From the NCBI RefSeq assembly GCF_000600335.2, contig NZ_KK088553.1, positions 40,236-104,235 on the forward strand: 64,000 bases of DNA, read 5' to 3'. Shown one piece after another: positions 52,821 through 62,387 of this stretch. This DNA is from Rubellimicrobium mesophilum DSM 19309. GTDB taxonomy: Bacteria; Pseudomonadota; Alphaproteobacteria; Rhodobacterales; Rhodobacteraceae. The notes below the pieces were generated by a model. The model did no database searches and had not been told where the DNA came from. It saw nothing but the letters and a program-made list of their open reading frames with translations. Position numbers and translations under genes: made by a program. Within the stretch, counting starts at the first letter, position 1. Every line of letters begins with the position of its first letter.

Positions 52821-54509
52821 ATGATCGTCTATTCCGACCGCAAGCGGAGCGAGGACCCGCGCGGGCTCCTCGCCTCCCTGCGGCGGCGGTTGTCCGATGC
52901 GGCACCGGACCCTGTCGCGATGCTGATCGAGGCCGGGGTGCTGGAGGCGGCCCTCGTGGACGCGCTCTCGCCCGGGGAGGACGACGAGCCGCCTCTGGCG
53001 CGGGCGCTCCGGGCCGTCACGCTGGACCTGGCCCATGCCGCGCGCGGGCACGCCGGGGCGGAGGCGCGGCTCGACTCGGCCCTGCGGGGCATCGAGGACG
53101 TGGAGCGGGGGCCCCTGCCCGGCCTCGCGAGCGTCACGGAACCCGAGGGCTTCGCGTTCTACGCGCTCTATCCCGAGACCTATGCCGAGGCCGCGCGGCG
53201 CTTCCTGCGCGCCGCCAGGCCCGAGCGGGCCACGGTGGTCGGCCTCCGCAGCATCGGCACCACGCTCTCGGCCGTCGTCGCGGCGGAGCTGGAGGCCGGG
53301 GGAGTGCCGGTGCGAAGCCTCACGGTGCGTCCGCGCGGGCATCCCTTCGAGCGGGAGCTGCATCTTGGGCCGCGCCTCTTGGCCGCGCTGGAGGAAGGTG
53401 CGGCCGGGCACGTCCTGGTCGTGGACGAGGGGCCGGGCATCAGCGGCTCCTCCTTCGCCTGCGCGGCGGAGGCGGCCATCCGGGCGGGCGTCCCGGAGCA
53501 CCGGATCGCGCTGTTCCCGAGCTGGGATTCGGACGGGGCGGGCCTGCGGTCCGAGAGGGCGCGGGCGCTCTGGCCGCGCCTGGGCCGTTGGACGGCGGGG
53601 TTCGAGGAGACCTTCATCGACGGCGGCCGGCTGGCGGCGCCCTGGGGCGGCGGATCCACGCGCGACCTGTCGGGGGGTCTATGGCGGGAGCGGCTGTGCT
53701 CGCCGGGACGGTTTCCTGCGGTGCAGCCCCAGCACGAGCGTCGGAAGTATCTCGTGGAGCGGGACGACGGACCGCTGCTCCTCAAGTTCGCCGGGCTTGG
53801 GGCGCGGGGGGCGCGGGCGCTCGTGCGGGCCGAGGCGCAGGCGGAGGCGGGTCTCGCGCCGGAGGTCGTGGGACTGGCGAACGGGTTCCTGGCCCATCGC
53901 TTCGAGGACGGGCGCCCGGCCGAGGCGCTCGACGCGGAGCTCCTCGGGGCGATGACGGGATACCTCGCGCAACTGGCCGCCGGGCCCGCATCGGGGCCGG
54001 CGCGCTTCGACGACCTCCTCGCCATGACGCGCCTCAACGTGGCCGAGGGGCTCGGGCCGGCGGCGGCCGGCCGGACCGGCTGGATGGAGGGGCTGCGGGG
54101 GCCGGTGCTCGCCCGACCCGCCCTCGCCGGGGACGGGCGTATGCTGCCCTACGAGTGGCTGCGGACCGGGGCCGGCGTCCTGAAGTGCGACGGGATCGAC
54201 CATCACGACGACCACTTCTGGCCGGGGGCGCAGGACATCGCCTGGGACCTCGCCGGGGCGGTGGTGGAGTTCGGCATGGGGGCGGAGGCGCGGGAGCGGC
54301 TCCTGGCCGGGTTCCGGGCCCGCAGCGGAGACGGAGGCGCCCGCGAGGTGCTGCCCTTCTACGAGGTGGCCTACCTCGCCTGGCGGCTGGGCTACACGAC
54401 GCTCGCGGCCGAGACCCTGGGCGGGAGCGACGACGGCCTTCGCATGGGGCGCGCCCGGGACCGCTACGCGGCGCTCCTGCGAGGTGCGCTGGAGCGGGAG
54501 GCGGCGTGA
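52821..54509 (+). CDS. Uncharacterised fusion: phosphoribosyltransferase-like domain plus APH-like kinase domain
   Basis: A 562-residue soluble protein. Residues about 110-260 look like a type I phosphoribosyltransferase: GLRSIGTTLSA (141-151), and a PRPP-loop-like VLVVDEGPGISGSS at 198-211 with one of the two usual acidic residues as E203. Residues about 305-540 look like an aminoglycoside/choline-kinase-type fold: LLLKFAGLG with K322 as ATP-binding lysine, and DHFWPGAQDIAWDLAGA at 464-480 as the metal-binding region; the usual HxD catalytic motif is not obvious (GIDHHDDH is nearest). ATG 52821 follows the cytochrome stop by 31 bases. Its TGA overlaps the GTG of a phosphatase gene, so the two act together. 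Domain calls are by eye; pathway unknown. Confidence 0.6.
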   Translation: MIVYSDRKRSEDPRGLLASLRRRLSDAAPDPVAMLIEAGVLEAALVDALSPGEDDEPPLARALRAVTLDLAHAARGHAGAEARLDSALRGIEDVERGPLPGLASVTEPEGFAFYALYPETYAEAARRFLRAARPERATVVGLRSIGTTLSAVVAAELEAGGVPVRSLTVRPRGHPFERELHLGPRLLAALEEGAAGHVLVVDEGPGISGSSFACAAEAAIRAGVPEHRIALFPSWDSDGAGLRSERARALWPRLGRWTAGFEETFIDGGRLAAPWGGGSTRDLSGGLWRERLCSPGRFPAVQPQHERRKYLVERDDGPLLLKFAGLGARGARALVRAEAQAEAGLAPEVVGLANGFLAHRFEDGRPAEALDAELLGAMTGYLAQLAAGPASGPARFDDLLAMTRLNVAEGLGPAAAGRTGWMEGLRGPVLARPALAGDGRMLPYEWLRTGAGVLKCDGIDHHDDHFWPGAQDIAWDLAGAVVEFGMGAEARERLLAGFRARSGDGGAREVLPFYEVAYLAWRLGYTTLAAETLGGSDDGLRMGRARDRYAALLRGALEREAA

Positions 54510-55054
54510 CCTCGCCGTTCCCGCCGCACATCCGCGTCGTGATCTTCGACGCCGACGGCACGCTGCGGCGGGTCACGGTGCCGGGGAAGCCCTGCCCGCA
54601 CGGGCCCGGGGAGTGGGAGCCGCTGCCCGGCATCCGCGAGGCGCTGGCCGGGCTGCGCTGGGGTGAGGGCGGGCTCAGGATGGGCCTGGCGTCGAACCAG
54701 GACCACGTCTTCTACGGGCACCTCACGGAGGCGATGGCCCGCAGGCTCCTGATGGACGCTGCAGAGGTGGCGACGGGCTACCGGCCGCCCGAGGGCGCGG
54801 TGCGCTTCTGCGCCCATGCGATGGACGCGGGCTGCGCCTGCCGGAAGCCCGAGCCGGGGCTGCTGCGCGAGGCGATGGCGTTCTATGGCGTGCCCCCCGG
54901 CGCCGCCTTGTTCGTGGGTGACGCCGAGGTGGACCGGGAGGCCGCGCGGCGGGCGGGCGTGGCCTTCCTCGACGTGCGGGACCTGCTGGCTCAGAGAGGG
55001 CTCGCGCCCTCGGCCATGTCGTCCCCTGGCGCCTCCTCGCACCAGAAGACCTGA
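54506..55054 (+). CDS. HAD-superfamily phosphatase, GmhB/HisB-N-like with zinc motif
   Basis: A 182-residue HAD protein starting GTG 54506 (GTGA overlap). Motif I IFDADGTL (D15, D17), motif II SNQ (63-65), motif III K114 in CRKPEPG, motif IV GDAEVD (D139, D143). C102-A-H104-x5-C110-A-C112 resembles the zinc loop of D,D-heptose 1,7-bisphosphate phosphatase but with a shorter linker. It should remove a phosphate from a small sugar or nucleoside phosphate, perhaps made by the adjacent fusion protein. Its 3' end overlaps the convergent glgX end by 64 bases. Confidence 0.75.
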   Translation: MTSPFPPHIRVVIFDADGTLRRVTVPGKPCPHGPGEWEPLPGIREALAGLRWGEGGLRMGLASNQDHVFYGHLTEAMARRLLMDAAEVATGYRPPEGAVRFCAHAMDAGCACRKPEPGLLREAMAFYGVPPGAALFVGDAEVDREAARRAGVAFLDVRDLLAQRGLAPSAMSSPGASSHQKT

Positions 55055-57099
55055 ACGCTCTGCCAGTCCACCGACGTGCTGGGCTCGGCCGGCTCGTCGC
55101 AGGCCACGCCCTCCCGCGCGGTGTCGATGCGAAGACGCCAGAGGCCTTCGGGCAGGGCGAATTCGGCCGCGTCGCCGGCGTTCAGCAGGATCAGCAGGCG
55201 CGGCCCGCCCGGGAGCGCCAGGTCCGCGCCGAAGAGGCGGAGCCCGGCGTCCTTCCAGTCGCCTTCCGTCATCTCGCGCCCCTCCGGGTGGAGCCAGCGC
55301 GCGATCGGGCCGTCGCCCACCCCCTCGCCGGGCGCCGAGGCGAAGCGCAGCCGCGCGAGGCGCGCCTCCCTGCGGAAGGCGGCGAGGTCGCGCACCGCCG
55401 AGAGGAGCCCCTCGCGCGGGGCGGACCAGTCGATCCAGGCGATCTCGTTGTCCTGGGCGTAGGCGTTGTTGTTGCCGTCCTGCGACTGGCCCATCTCGTC
55501 GCCGGCCAGCATCATCGGGACGCCCTGGCTCAGGAGCAGGGTGGCGAGCATGGCGCGCGCCCGCCGCTCGCGCGATTCGACCACGCGAGGATCGTCCGAG
55601 GGTCCCTCCACGCCCATGTTGTCGGACAGGTTGTTGCCGTGGCCGTCGCGGTTGCCCTCGCCGTTCGCCTCGTTGTGCTTGTCGTTGAAGCTCACCGTAT
55701 CCCAGAGCGTGAAGCCGTCATGCGCCGCCACGAAGTTGACCGAGGAGGTCGCCGGGCGCTGCGAGTGGCGGAACTGCACGGGGCTGCCCAGCAGGCGCTC
55801 GGACATGGCCGGGATCTTGCCCGCGTCCTTGCGCCAGAAGCCTCGGGTGTCGTCGCGGAACTTGTCGTTCCATTCGCGGAAGGGCCAGGGGAAGCCGCCG
55901 ACCTGGTAGCCGCCCTCGCCCACGTCCCAGGGCTCGGCGATGAGCTTCACGCGGTTCAGGATCGGGTCCTGGCGCATGGCGGCGAAGAAGGCGCCCTCGC
56001 GCTCGAAGCCCGTGGCCTCGCGGCCGAGGGTGGAGGCGAGGTCGAAGCGGAAGCCGTCGACGTGCATGACCTGCACCCAGTAGCGCAGGGAGTCGAGCAC
56101 CATCCGCAGCACCATCGGGTGGGCCACGTTGAGCGTGTTCCCCGTCCCCGTGGTGTCGAAGCCGTGGCGCCGGGACTCGGGCGACAGGAGGTAGTAGCTG
56201 GCGTTGTCGATGCCCCGGAAGGAGAGGGTCGTGCCCTTCTCGTTGCCCTCGCAGGTGTGGTTGTAGACCACGTCCAGGATCACCTCGATGCCCGCCGCAT
56301 GGAAGCGGCGCACGGCCTCCTTCACCTCGCGGATATGGCCCGACTTCAGGTAGCGGGCGTGGGGCGCGAAGAACGAGAGCGTGTTGTAGCCCCAGTAGTT
56401 CGACAGGCCCTTCTCCTGGAGGAAGCGGTCGTTGGCGAAGGCGTGGACCGGCAGGAGCTCGATGGCGGTGACGCCCAGCGCCTCGAGGTGGTCGATGACG
56501 GGGCGCGAGGCGAGCCCCTGGAAGGTGCCGCGGTCCGCCTTGGGCACCTTGGGATGGGCCATGGTCAGGCCGCGGACATGGGCCTCGTAGATCAGGCTGT
56601 CCTGCCAGCGGGTGTGCAGGGCGCTGTCCGCCTCCCAGTCGAAGTCCGGGTCCACGACGACGCCCTTGGGCATGAAGGGCGCCGAGTCGCGGGGGTCGGG
56701 CGTGTCGTCGTCGCCGGTCTCGACCACGTAGCCATGGAGCGCGTTGTCCCAGGCGATCTCGCCCCGGAGCTCGCGGGCATAGGGGTCGAGGAGCAGCTTG
56801 TTCGGGTTGAAGCGGTGCCCGTTCGCGGGGTCGTAGGGGCCGTGGACGCGGTAGCCGTAGACCTGGCCCGGGCCGATGCCGGGGAGGAAGCCGTGCCAGA
56901 TGCCGCCCTCCATGGCGGGAAGGTCGAGCCGGTGCGTCTCGGTCCTGCCCGCGTCGTCGAAGAGGCAGAGTTCCACGCGGGTGGCGTTCTCGGAGAAAAG
57001 GGCGAAGTTCGTGCCTTGCCCGTCGAACTCGGCGCCCAATGCGTCGGCATGCGCCGACTCCCGGTCGAAGGAGAGATCGGGCGAGGGTCGTTTCAGCAT
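54991..57099 (-). CDS. glgX: Glycogen debranching enzyme / isoamylase (GlgX/TreX)
   Basis: A 702-residue GH13 enzyme: N-terminal CBM48 (about 20-110, GTNFALFSENATRVELCLFD), TIM barrel with VILDVVYNHT, DGFRFDLASTLG (nucleophile Asp), KLIAEPWDVG (acid Glu), FVAAHDGFTLWD, and a C-terminal beta domain. It removes alpha-1,6 branches from glycogen, releasing maltooligosaccharides for TreY. The start follows the glgC-like stop directly. Last gene of the treZ-treY-glgC-like-glgX operon. Confidence 0.93.
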   Translation of the reverse strand: MLKRPSPDLSFDRESAHADALGAEFDGQGTNFALFSENATRVELCLFDDAGRTETHRLDLPAMEGGIWHGFLPGIGPGQVYGYRVHGPYDPANGHRFNPNKLLLDPYARELRGEIAWDNALHGYVVETGDDDTPDPRDSAPFMPKGVVVDPDFDWEADSALHTRWQDSLIYEAHVRGLTMAHPKVPKADRGTFQGLASRPVIDHLEALGVTAIELLPVHAFANDRFLQEKGLSNYWGYNTLSFFAPHARYLKSGHIREVKEAVRRFHAAGIEVILDVVYNHTCEGNEKGTTLSFRGIDNASYYLLSPESRRHGFDTTGTGNTLNVAHPMVLRMVLDSLRYWVQVMHVDGFRFDLASTLGREATGFEREGAFFAAMRQDPILNRVKLIAEPWDVGEGGYQVGGFPWPFREWNDKFRDDTRGFWRKDAGKIPAMSERLLGSPVQFRHSQRPATSSVNFVAAHDGFTLWDTVSFNDKHNEANGEGNRDGHGNNLSDNMGVEGPSDDPRVVESRERRARAMLATLLLSQGVPMMLAGDEMGQSQDGNNNAYAQDNEIAWIDWSAPREGLLSAVRDLAAFRREARLARLRFASAPGEGVGDGPIARWLHPEGREMTEGDWKDAGLRLFGADLALPGGPRLLILLNAGDAAEFALPEGLWRLRIDTAREGVACDEPAEPSTSVDWQSVQVFWCEEAPGDDMAEGASPL

Positions 57100-58188
57100 C
57101 TATTGGTGTCCTGGTGTGGCGAGTCCGGCGAGCCGGCCTCCGAATTGGGCGCGCATCCGTTCCGCCGCGCGGGCGGCCAGCATGGGCGCGGTGATGAGCG
57201 TGGTGCCGCCGGAGGTCACGCGGAACCAGCGGGCGTCCTCGGCGGGGTCGTCGCCGACCACGAGGCCGGCGGGGACGATCGCGCCGGGCGCCACGATGGC
57301 GCGCGACAGGCGGGCGCCGGACGCCACGCGGGCGCCGGGCATGATGATGGTGTCCTCCAGAAGAGTCCAGCGCCCGGGGGTCCTCGCGCCGAAGCGCGGC
57401 GCCGTCAAGGTCAGGCCCCCGGCGGCGATAGCGATGGCCTGGCGGTCCTCGTCGATCGGGCCCGCTCTCTCGGCCGGGGGCAGGGGGCAGGGCGGCGCCC
57501 CTCTCGTGAAGTCGAGCGAGGCGTCGCGGAAGGCGTCCAGCGTGTCGATGTCGCGCCAGTAGGTCCCCTCGGGCACCTGCCAGGTCGCGATGTCGCCCCG
57601 TCCGGCCGCGAGGGGCAGGAGGTCGTTCCAGAGGTCGCGCGTGGAGGCCTCGTCCTCGGCGTCGCGGCGGAGCGCCTCGGCCAGGAAGCCGGCCTCGAAG
57701 ACGCAGGGCCCCAGAATCTCGCTGGAGCCCGTGAAGGGCGGCTCGGCCAGGGTGACGGGGGCGCCGGACTCGCGGTGGGCGGCGATCAGCGCCCGGAGGT
57801 CGAGGGCCTGCGCCTGGTCGGCCGGCAGGACCAGCACCTCGCGCGGGGGTGGGCCGCCGCAGGTCTCCAGGCAGCGGGCCAGCGCCTCGGCCGTGCCGGC
57901 GAAGCCGCCCAGCCGGGGCCCGTCGCGCAGGAGGAGCTCGATGTCCCGGCCCCATTGCCCGGGCAGGTGGCGATCCAGGGTCGCGGGGCGATGCTGGAGC
58001 GCCACGGCCATCCGCGTGACGCCCGCCGCCACGGCGGAGGCGACGGCGAAGTCCACGAGGCGACGCCCGGCGAAGGGCAGCGCGGGCTTCGCCTCCAGGG
58101 CGCCGAGCTCGTGGAGGCGCGTGCCCTCTCCGCCGGCCAGGAGGACGGCCAGGGTTCGCGACAGGTTGGGCACGTCGGGTCGGGCCAA
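57100..58188 (-). CDS. Divergent GlgC-like sugar-phosphate nucleotidyltransferase
   Basis: A 362-residue protein, shorter than GlgC (about 420). The nucleotide loop reads LLAGGEGTRLHELGALEAKP; GFAGTAEALARCL replaces the usual YxGTADA; VLPADQAQALD replaces GDH-Y; FTGSSEILGPCVFEAGFLAEAL and GTYWRDIDTLDAFRDASL match the family; a left-handed helix follows (about 250-330, LEDTIIMPGARVASGARLSRAIV). It begins with TTG 58188, with GGAG 8 bases before. Activity as ADP-glucose pyrophosphorylase is uncertain; its place in a trehalose operon suggests a regulatory or related nucleotidyltransferase role. Confidence 0.72.
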   Translation of the reverse strand: MARPDVPNLSRTLAVLLAGGEGTRLHELGALEAKPALPFAGRRLVDFAVASAVAAGVTRMAVALQHRPATLDRHLPGQWGRDIELLLRDGPRLGGFAGTAEALARCLETCGGPPPREVLVLPADQAQALDLRALIAAHRESGAPVTLAEPPFTGSSEILGPCVFEAGFLAEALRRDAEDEASTRDLWNDLLPLAAGRGDIATWQVPEGTYWRDIDTLDAFRDASLDFTRGAPPCPLPPAERAGPIDEDRQAIAIAAGGLTLTAPRFGARTPGRWTLLEDTIIMPGARVASGARLSRAIVAPGAIVPAGLVVGDDPAEDARWFRVTSGGTTLITAPMLAARAAERMRAQFGGRLAGLATPGHQ

Positions 58189-58304
58189 GCGGAAGCTCCG
58201 AGGAGGCAGGGGAGACCGGGGTCAACATCGCCGGGGACGGCGGGTTCCACCGGTTCCGCGCGGGACCCGTCACGTCGTGGCGCGCGGGCCTCGGGGCGGG
58301 CGAC

Positions 58305-60564
58305 TCACTCCGCCGCCTGCGCCGCTCCCGCCGGCGACCACTCGAGCGCGACCGGCTCGCCCAGGCCCCAGGCCAGCGTCAGGGACAGCCGCCCCTCGGG
58401 ACCCTCCCGCAGGAGCCGCCAGGAGCCGTCGGCGCCCTCGACGGCTAGCGACCCCGCCGCGAAGAGGTCCGGGTGCTCGGCCCGCAGCGCGAGGAGGCGG
58501 CGGGTGAGCGCGTCCTTGCGTCGCGCGAAGCCGCCGGGCCCGGGAGACGATTCCGGGCAGCCGAGCCGGTCCCAGTCCACCGCGAGACGGTTGTCGGGGT
58601 CGGTCAGGTGGTGGAGCGGCCCCTCGGCGCCCTGGTAGAAGTCGGGGATGCCCGGCATCAGGCCCTTGAGGGCGAGCTGCGCAAGGGACAGCTCGTCCGC
58701 GCGGGCGATCATCTCGGGGCGCCGTCGGGGAGGCCCCTGCCCCATTCTCGCGCGAGCGCGCGGGCGAAGTCCTCGGGCCGCGCCTCGGCCTCCTCGCGCG
58801 GGTGGGTCCAGTTGGTGACCTCGCGCGCCTCGCGCAGCGCCTTCTCTAGGTGGCCGGCGAGGCGGTCCTCCAGATCCTGGCGGCCGTCCTCCCAGAGGGC
58901 GAGGAGGCTCTGGACGGCGTACCAGCGGATGCGAGGGTCCACCTTCGGGGCGCCGTCCACCGCCTTCGACGCCTGCCAGACATGGGCGAAGGCGTCGGGG
59001 AGATGCGTCATGGCGACGAGCCGCATCCGCGCGTCCTCGGCCCGCTTGGTGTCGTGGGAGGAGGTCAGCGTCAGGTCGCGCCCCGTCCGCTCGGAGAGCC
59101 ACTCGCCGAAGCGGGCGGGCGTCCAAACGGGGTCGCCGGGCTCGCCGCCCACCTCGCAATGGGCGAGGCAGCGGGTGAAGCGGTAGAAGGCCGTGTCCTC
59201 CTGCGACTTGGCCATGAGCGCGCCGGTGACCTGCTGGAAGCGGGTGCGCAGACGCCGCGCCTCCTCTGTGTCGCCGTCGCGGATGGCGCGGGCGACGAAG
59301 CGGAGCGCCATGTCGCTGACGAGCCCCTCGGCCGCGCGGTCGGCGGCCTCGTCGAGGAGGCGGGCGTCCTCCGCCCGGCGTTCGGGGTCGTCGGATTCGA
59401 GGTAGGTGCGATAGCGCGGGATCTCGACGAGGAGCGCGAGCACCGCCTCGCGGATGGCCTCCTCGCCGGCCTCGATCTCGCCCGAGGCCTGCACGGCGGC
59501 CAGCGCGAGGTTCTTGAGCTGCGCCAGCTCGGCCGCGAGGTCCTGGCGGATCACCTGGGCCTTGGCCTCGGCCAGCACCTCGGGCCAGTCGCGCTCCTCG
59601 CCGGTCTCCTCGCGCCACAGGGCGTCGATGCGCCGAAGGCCCTCCGGGTCGGTCAGGACGCGGGCGATGGCCGCGCAGGCCTCGTAGCCGGTGGTGCCCT
59701 CGACCGGCCATGTCGGCAGGCGCTCCTCGCCCACGAGGATCTTCTCGACCCAGATGGGGAGGTCGCCCACCGCCGCGCGGAGCCGCCCCAGATATTCGCC
59801 GGGTCCGCCAGGCCGTCCACATGATCCACCCGCAGGCCCTGGATCCAACCCCCGCGCACGAGGTCGAGGATCAGGGCGTGGGTGTCCTCGAAGACCTGCT
59901 CGTCCTCGACCCGCATCCCGATCAGGCCGGTCACGTTGAAGAAGCGCCGGTGGGTGACGCCGTCGCGCTCCAGCTCCCAATGGGCGAGCCGCCAAGCCTG
60001 GCGCGCATGGAGGTCCCTCAGCGCCCCGGGCTCGCCCGCCCGCTCCTCGTCGGTGAGCGGGTGCGGGGTGAGCGGGATCTCGAGGTCGCCGGCGCAGAGG
60101 ATCGGGCCGTCCTCGCCCTCTCTGGCCTCGATGCGGCCCGCCTCCAGCATGGCCTCGAAGGGCTCGGGAAGGAAGGGGAGCACCAGCCGCCCCGCGCCCC
60201 AGTCGATGTCGAAGTGGCGCGCCCAGCGGCTTCGCTCGCCGTGGCGGAGCACGTCGCGGAGCCAGGGGTTGTCGAGCGAGAAGGCCGTGTGGTTCGGGAC
60301 GATGTCGATGACGATGCCGAGCCCATGGTCCTGCGCGGCCCGGGACAGCGCCTCGAAGCCCTCGCGGCCGCCGAGGCAAGGCTCGACCTCGGTGGGGTCG
60401 GTCACGTCGTAGCCGTGGCTCGATCCGGTGGCGGCGGTGAAGATCGGGGAGAGGTAGAGATGGGTGATCCCCAGCGCCTTGAGGGGGCCCAGGCGCTCCC
60501 GGGCCTTGGCGAAGGTCATCCCCTCGCGGAGCTGCAGGCGGTAGGTGGCGCGGGGAAGGGTCAT
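58305..60564 (-). CDS. treY: Malto-oligosyltrehalose synthase (two frameshifts)
   Basis: Three frames join into a 753-residue GH13 enzyme. Part 1 (ATG 60564): ATYRLQLREGMTFAKARERLG, HLYLSPIFTAATGSSHGYDV, GLRVDHVDGLADP. Part 2: YLGRLRAAVGDLPIWVEKIL, TTGYE, LTLTSSHDTKRAEDARMR. Part 3: LALKGLMPGIPDFYQGAE, DPDNRLAVDWD. One base is missing at about 59799-59801 (GCCGGG) and one in the G run 58716-58719; restoring both gives DPGEYLGRL and GAPEMIARADE. TreY turns the reducing end of maltooligosaccharides into a trehalose unit; TreZ then releases trehalose. Start overlaps the treZ stop by 4 bases. Confidence 0.9.
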
Positions 60565-62348
60565 GGGCGGCTCACGAGCAGGGCGAAGGCGTAGGGATCG
60601 CGGGCGATGTCGCCAAGCGCGATGTCGTGGGGCTCGGTCCTGGTCGGCGGCTCGTCGGGCGGCGTGCCCAGGTTGGCGTGGGCGACGACGAAGCCGTCGT
60701 GGAAGGGCCAGGTGGCCGAGAGCGCGGCGGGGCCACGTCGCTCGATCCGCGCGGGCCCGGCGCGGCCGGACTTGAGGAGCGGGACGATCCTTTCGTGCCG
60801 GAGCGCCAGGAGCCGCCGGGTGAGGTCGCGCCAGTGGCGGGCGTGCTCGCTGCCCGAGTCGGTGAAGGGGCGCGACTCCTCCATGGTCCGGCGGTCGTTC
60901 GGGTCGGGGAAGTCGTCGGAGCCGAACATCTTGCCGAACTGCTCCTTGCGGCCCTCGCGGATGGCCTCGGCCAGTTCCTCGTCCACGTCGCAGAAGTAGT
61001 GGAACGGGCCGCGCTCGCCCTCCTCCTCGCCCATCCAGAGCATCGGGACGAAGGGCGAGGTCAGGAGGAGCGCATGGGCGACCTCCAGGCCCCTCTCGTC
61101 CCTGACGAGGTTGATGAGGCGCGCGCCGTCCGGGCGGTTGCCGATCTGGTCGTGGTTCTGGTTGTGGCAGACGAAGGCCGTCCAGGGCAGGCCGAAGACC
61201 GGCAGGCCCTCCTCGGGCTCGGGCGCCTCGTCCCCAGGCTTGGCGAAGCCCTCGCCCAGGACATGGCGGAGCTTCTCAACGGGGTTCTCGGCGTATTCGG
61301 CCATGTAGCCGCCGCCCTCGCCGGTCAGGAGGGGGTGCATGGAATGGTGGAAGTCGTCGGCCCACTGCGCGGTCGAGGCGCCGTCCCGGATCAGCGTCGG
61401 CGCGTTGCGGGCGTCCTCGTTGACGAGGTGGATCGGGCGGCCGAAGTCGCGGGCGCGAACCTCGTGTCCCAGTTCCTCCATGAAGTGCACCGGCGAGTCG
61501 GGGTCCCGGATCTCGTGGACGGCGTCGAAGCGGAGGCCGTCGAGGCGGTACTCGGTGATCCAGCCGAGGCAGAGGTCGAGGAAGAACCGCCGCACGGCGG
61601 GCTGGCCGAAGTCGATGGCGGCGCCCCAGGGGCTCGATTGCTCGGGATCGAAGAAGCCGGGCGCGATGCGGTGCATGTCCGAATCCTGCGGCGCGAAGTG
61701 GTTCATGACGAGGTCGAGGAGAACCATGATCCCATGCCGCTGCGCCTCCTCCACGAAGCGCTTCATGTCCTCCGGGCTGCCGTAGGCCGGATGCGGCGCG
61801 AGGAGGAGCGCGCCGTCGTAGCCCCAGCCGCGCATCCCCGGCCCGTGCGGGACGGGCATGAGCTCGAGCGCGGTGATCCCGAGCGCGGCGAGGCCGGGGA
61901 GACGGCGGGTGGCGGCCTCCCAGGTGCCCTCGGGGGTGAAGGTCCCGACGTGGAGCTCGTAGAGCACCGCCTCCTCCCAGGGGCGGCCGCGCCATTCGGA
62001 GGTCCAGGCGTGGCGGCGCGGGTCGAGGAGACGCGAGGGCCCCATGACGTCCGTGCCCATCTGCGCCCGCGCGAGGGGGTCGGGCGTGGCCTGCCCGTCC
62101 ACCACGAAGGCGTAGGGCGCATCGGCCCGGGCCTCGGCCGTCGCGCGCCAGAAGCCCTCCGCGTCCCTCGCCATCGGCTGCCTCGCGCCGCCCAGGTCGA
62201 GATCCACGGTCCCGGCCTGCGGCGCCCAGAGGGCGAAGCGCCAGCGCCCCTGCCCCAGCGGCTCGGCGCCCCAGGCCTTGGGGTGGTGGAGCGCATAGGG
62301 CCGAGCGGCCGTCATCCGCCGCGCGTTGGCGGTCCCAGCGTCGAGCAT
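60561..62348 (-). CDS. treZ: Malto-oligosyltrehalose trehalohydrolase
   Basis: A 595-residue GH13 enzyme. CBM48-like N terminus (WRFALWAPQAGTVDLDLGGA), LYELHVGTFTPEGTWEAA, YDGALLLAPHPAYGSPEDMK, LRFDAVHEIRD (nucleophile), VNEDARNAP, CHNQNHDQIGNRPDG. AAGGAGAGG precedes ATG 62348; an open frame upstream has no resemblance to the family. It hydrolyses the last maltooligosyl bond to free trehalose, an osmoprotectant. First gene of the operon, divergent from an SDR gene. Confidence 0.93.
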   Translation of the reverse strand: MLDAGTANARRMTAARPYALHHPKAWGAEPLGQGRWRFALWAPQAGTVDLDLGGARQPMARDAEGFWRATAEARADAPYAFVVDGQATPDPLARAQMGTDVMGPSRLLDPRRHAWTSEWRGRPWEEAVLYELHVGTFTPEGTWEAATRRLPGLAALGITALELMPVPHGPGMRGWGYDGALLLAPHPAYGSPEDMKRFVEEAQRHGIMVLLDLVMNHFAPQDSDMHRIAPGFFDPEQSSPWGAAIDFGQPAVRRFFLDLCLGWITEYRLDGLRFDAVHEIRDPDSPVHFMEELGHEVRARDFGRPIHLVNEDARNAPTLIRDGASTAQWADDFHHSMHPLLTGEGGGYMAEYAENPVEKLRHVLGEGFAKPGDEAPEPEEGLPVFGLPWTAFVCHNQNHDQIGNRPDGARLINLVRDERGLEVAHALLLTSPFVPMLWMGEEEGERGPFHYFCDVDEELAEAIREGRKEQFGKMFGSDDFPDPNDRRTMEESRPFTDSGSEHARHWRDLTRRLLALRHERIVPLLKSGRAGPARIERRGPAALSATWPFHDGFVVAHANLGTPPDEPPTRTEPHDIALGDIARDPYAFALLVSRP

Positions 62349-62387
62349 GTCCCTCTCCTTTCGATGGAAGCGGTTGCCGCCTCCCGG

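Noticed and set aside
55288..58638. Open frame of over 1100 codons on the + strand across glgX and the glgC-like gene
   Set aside because: Antisense to conserved GH13 and nucleotidyltransferase genes, with low-complexity translation.
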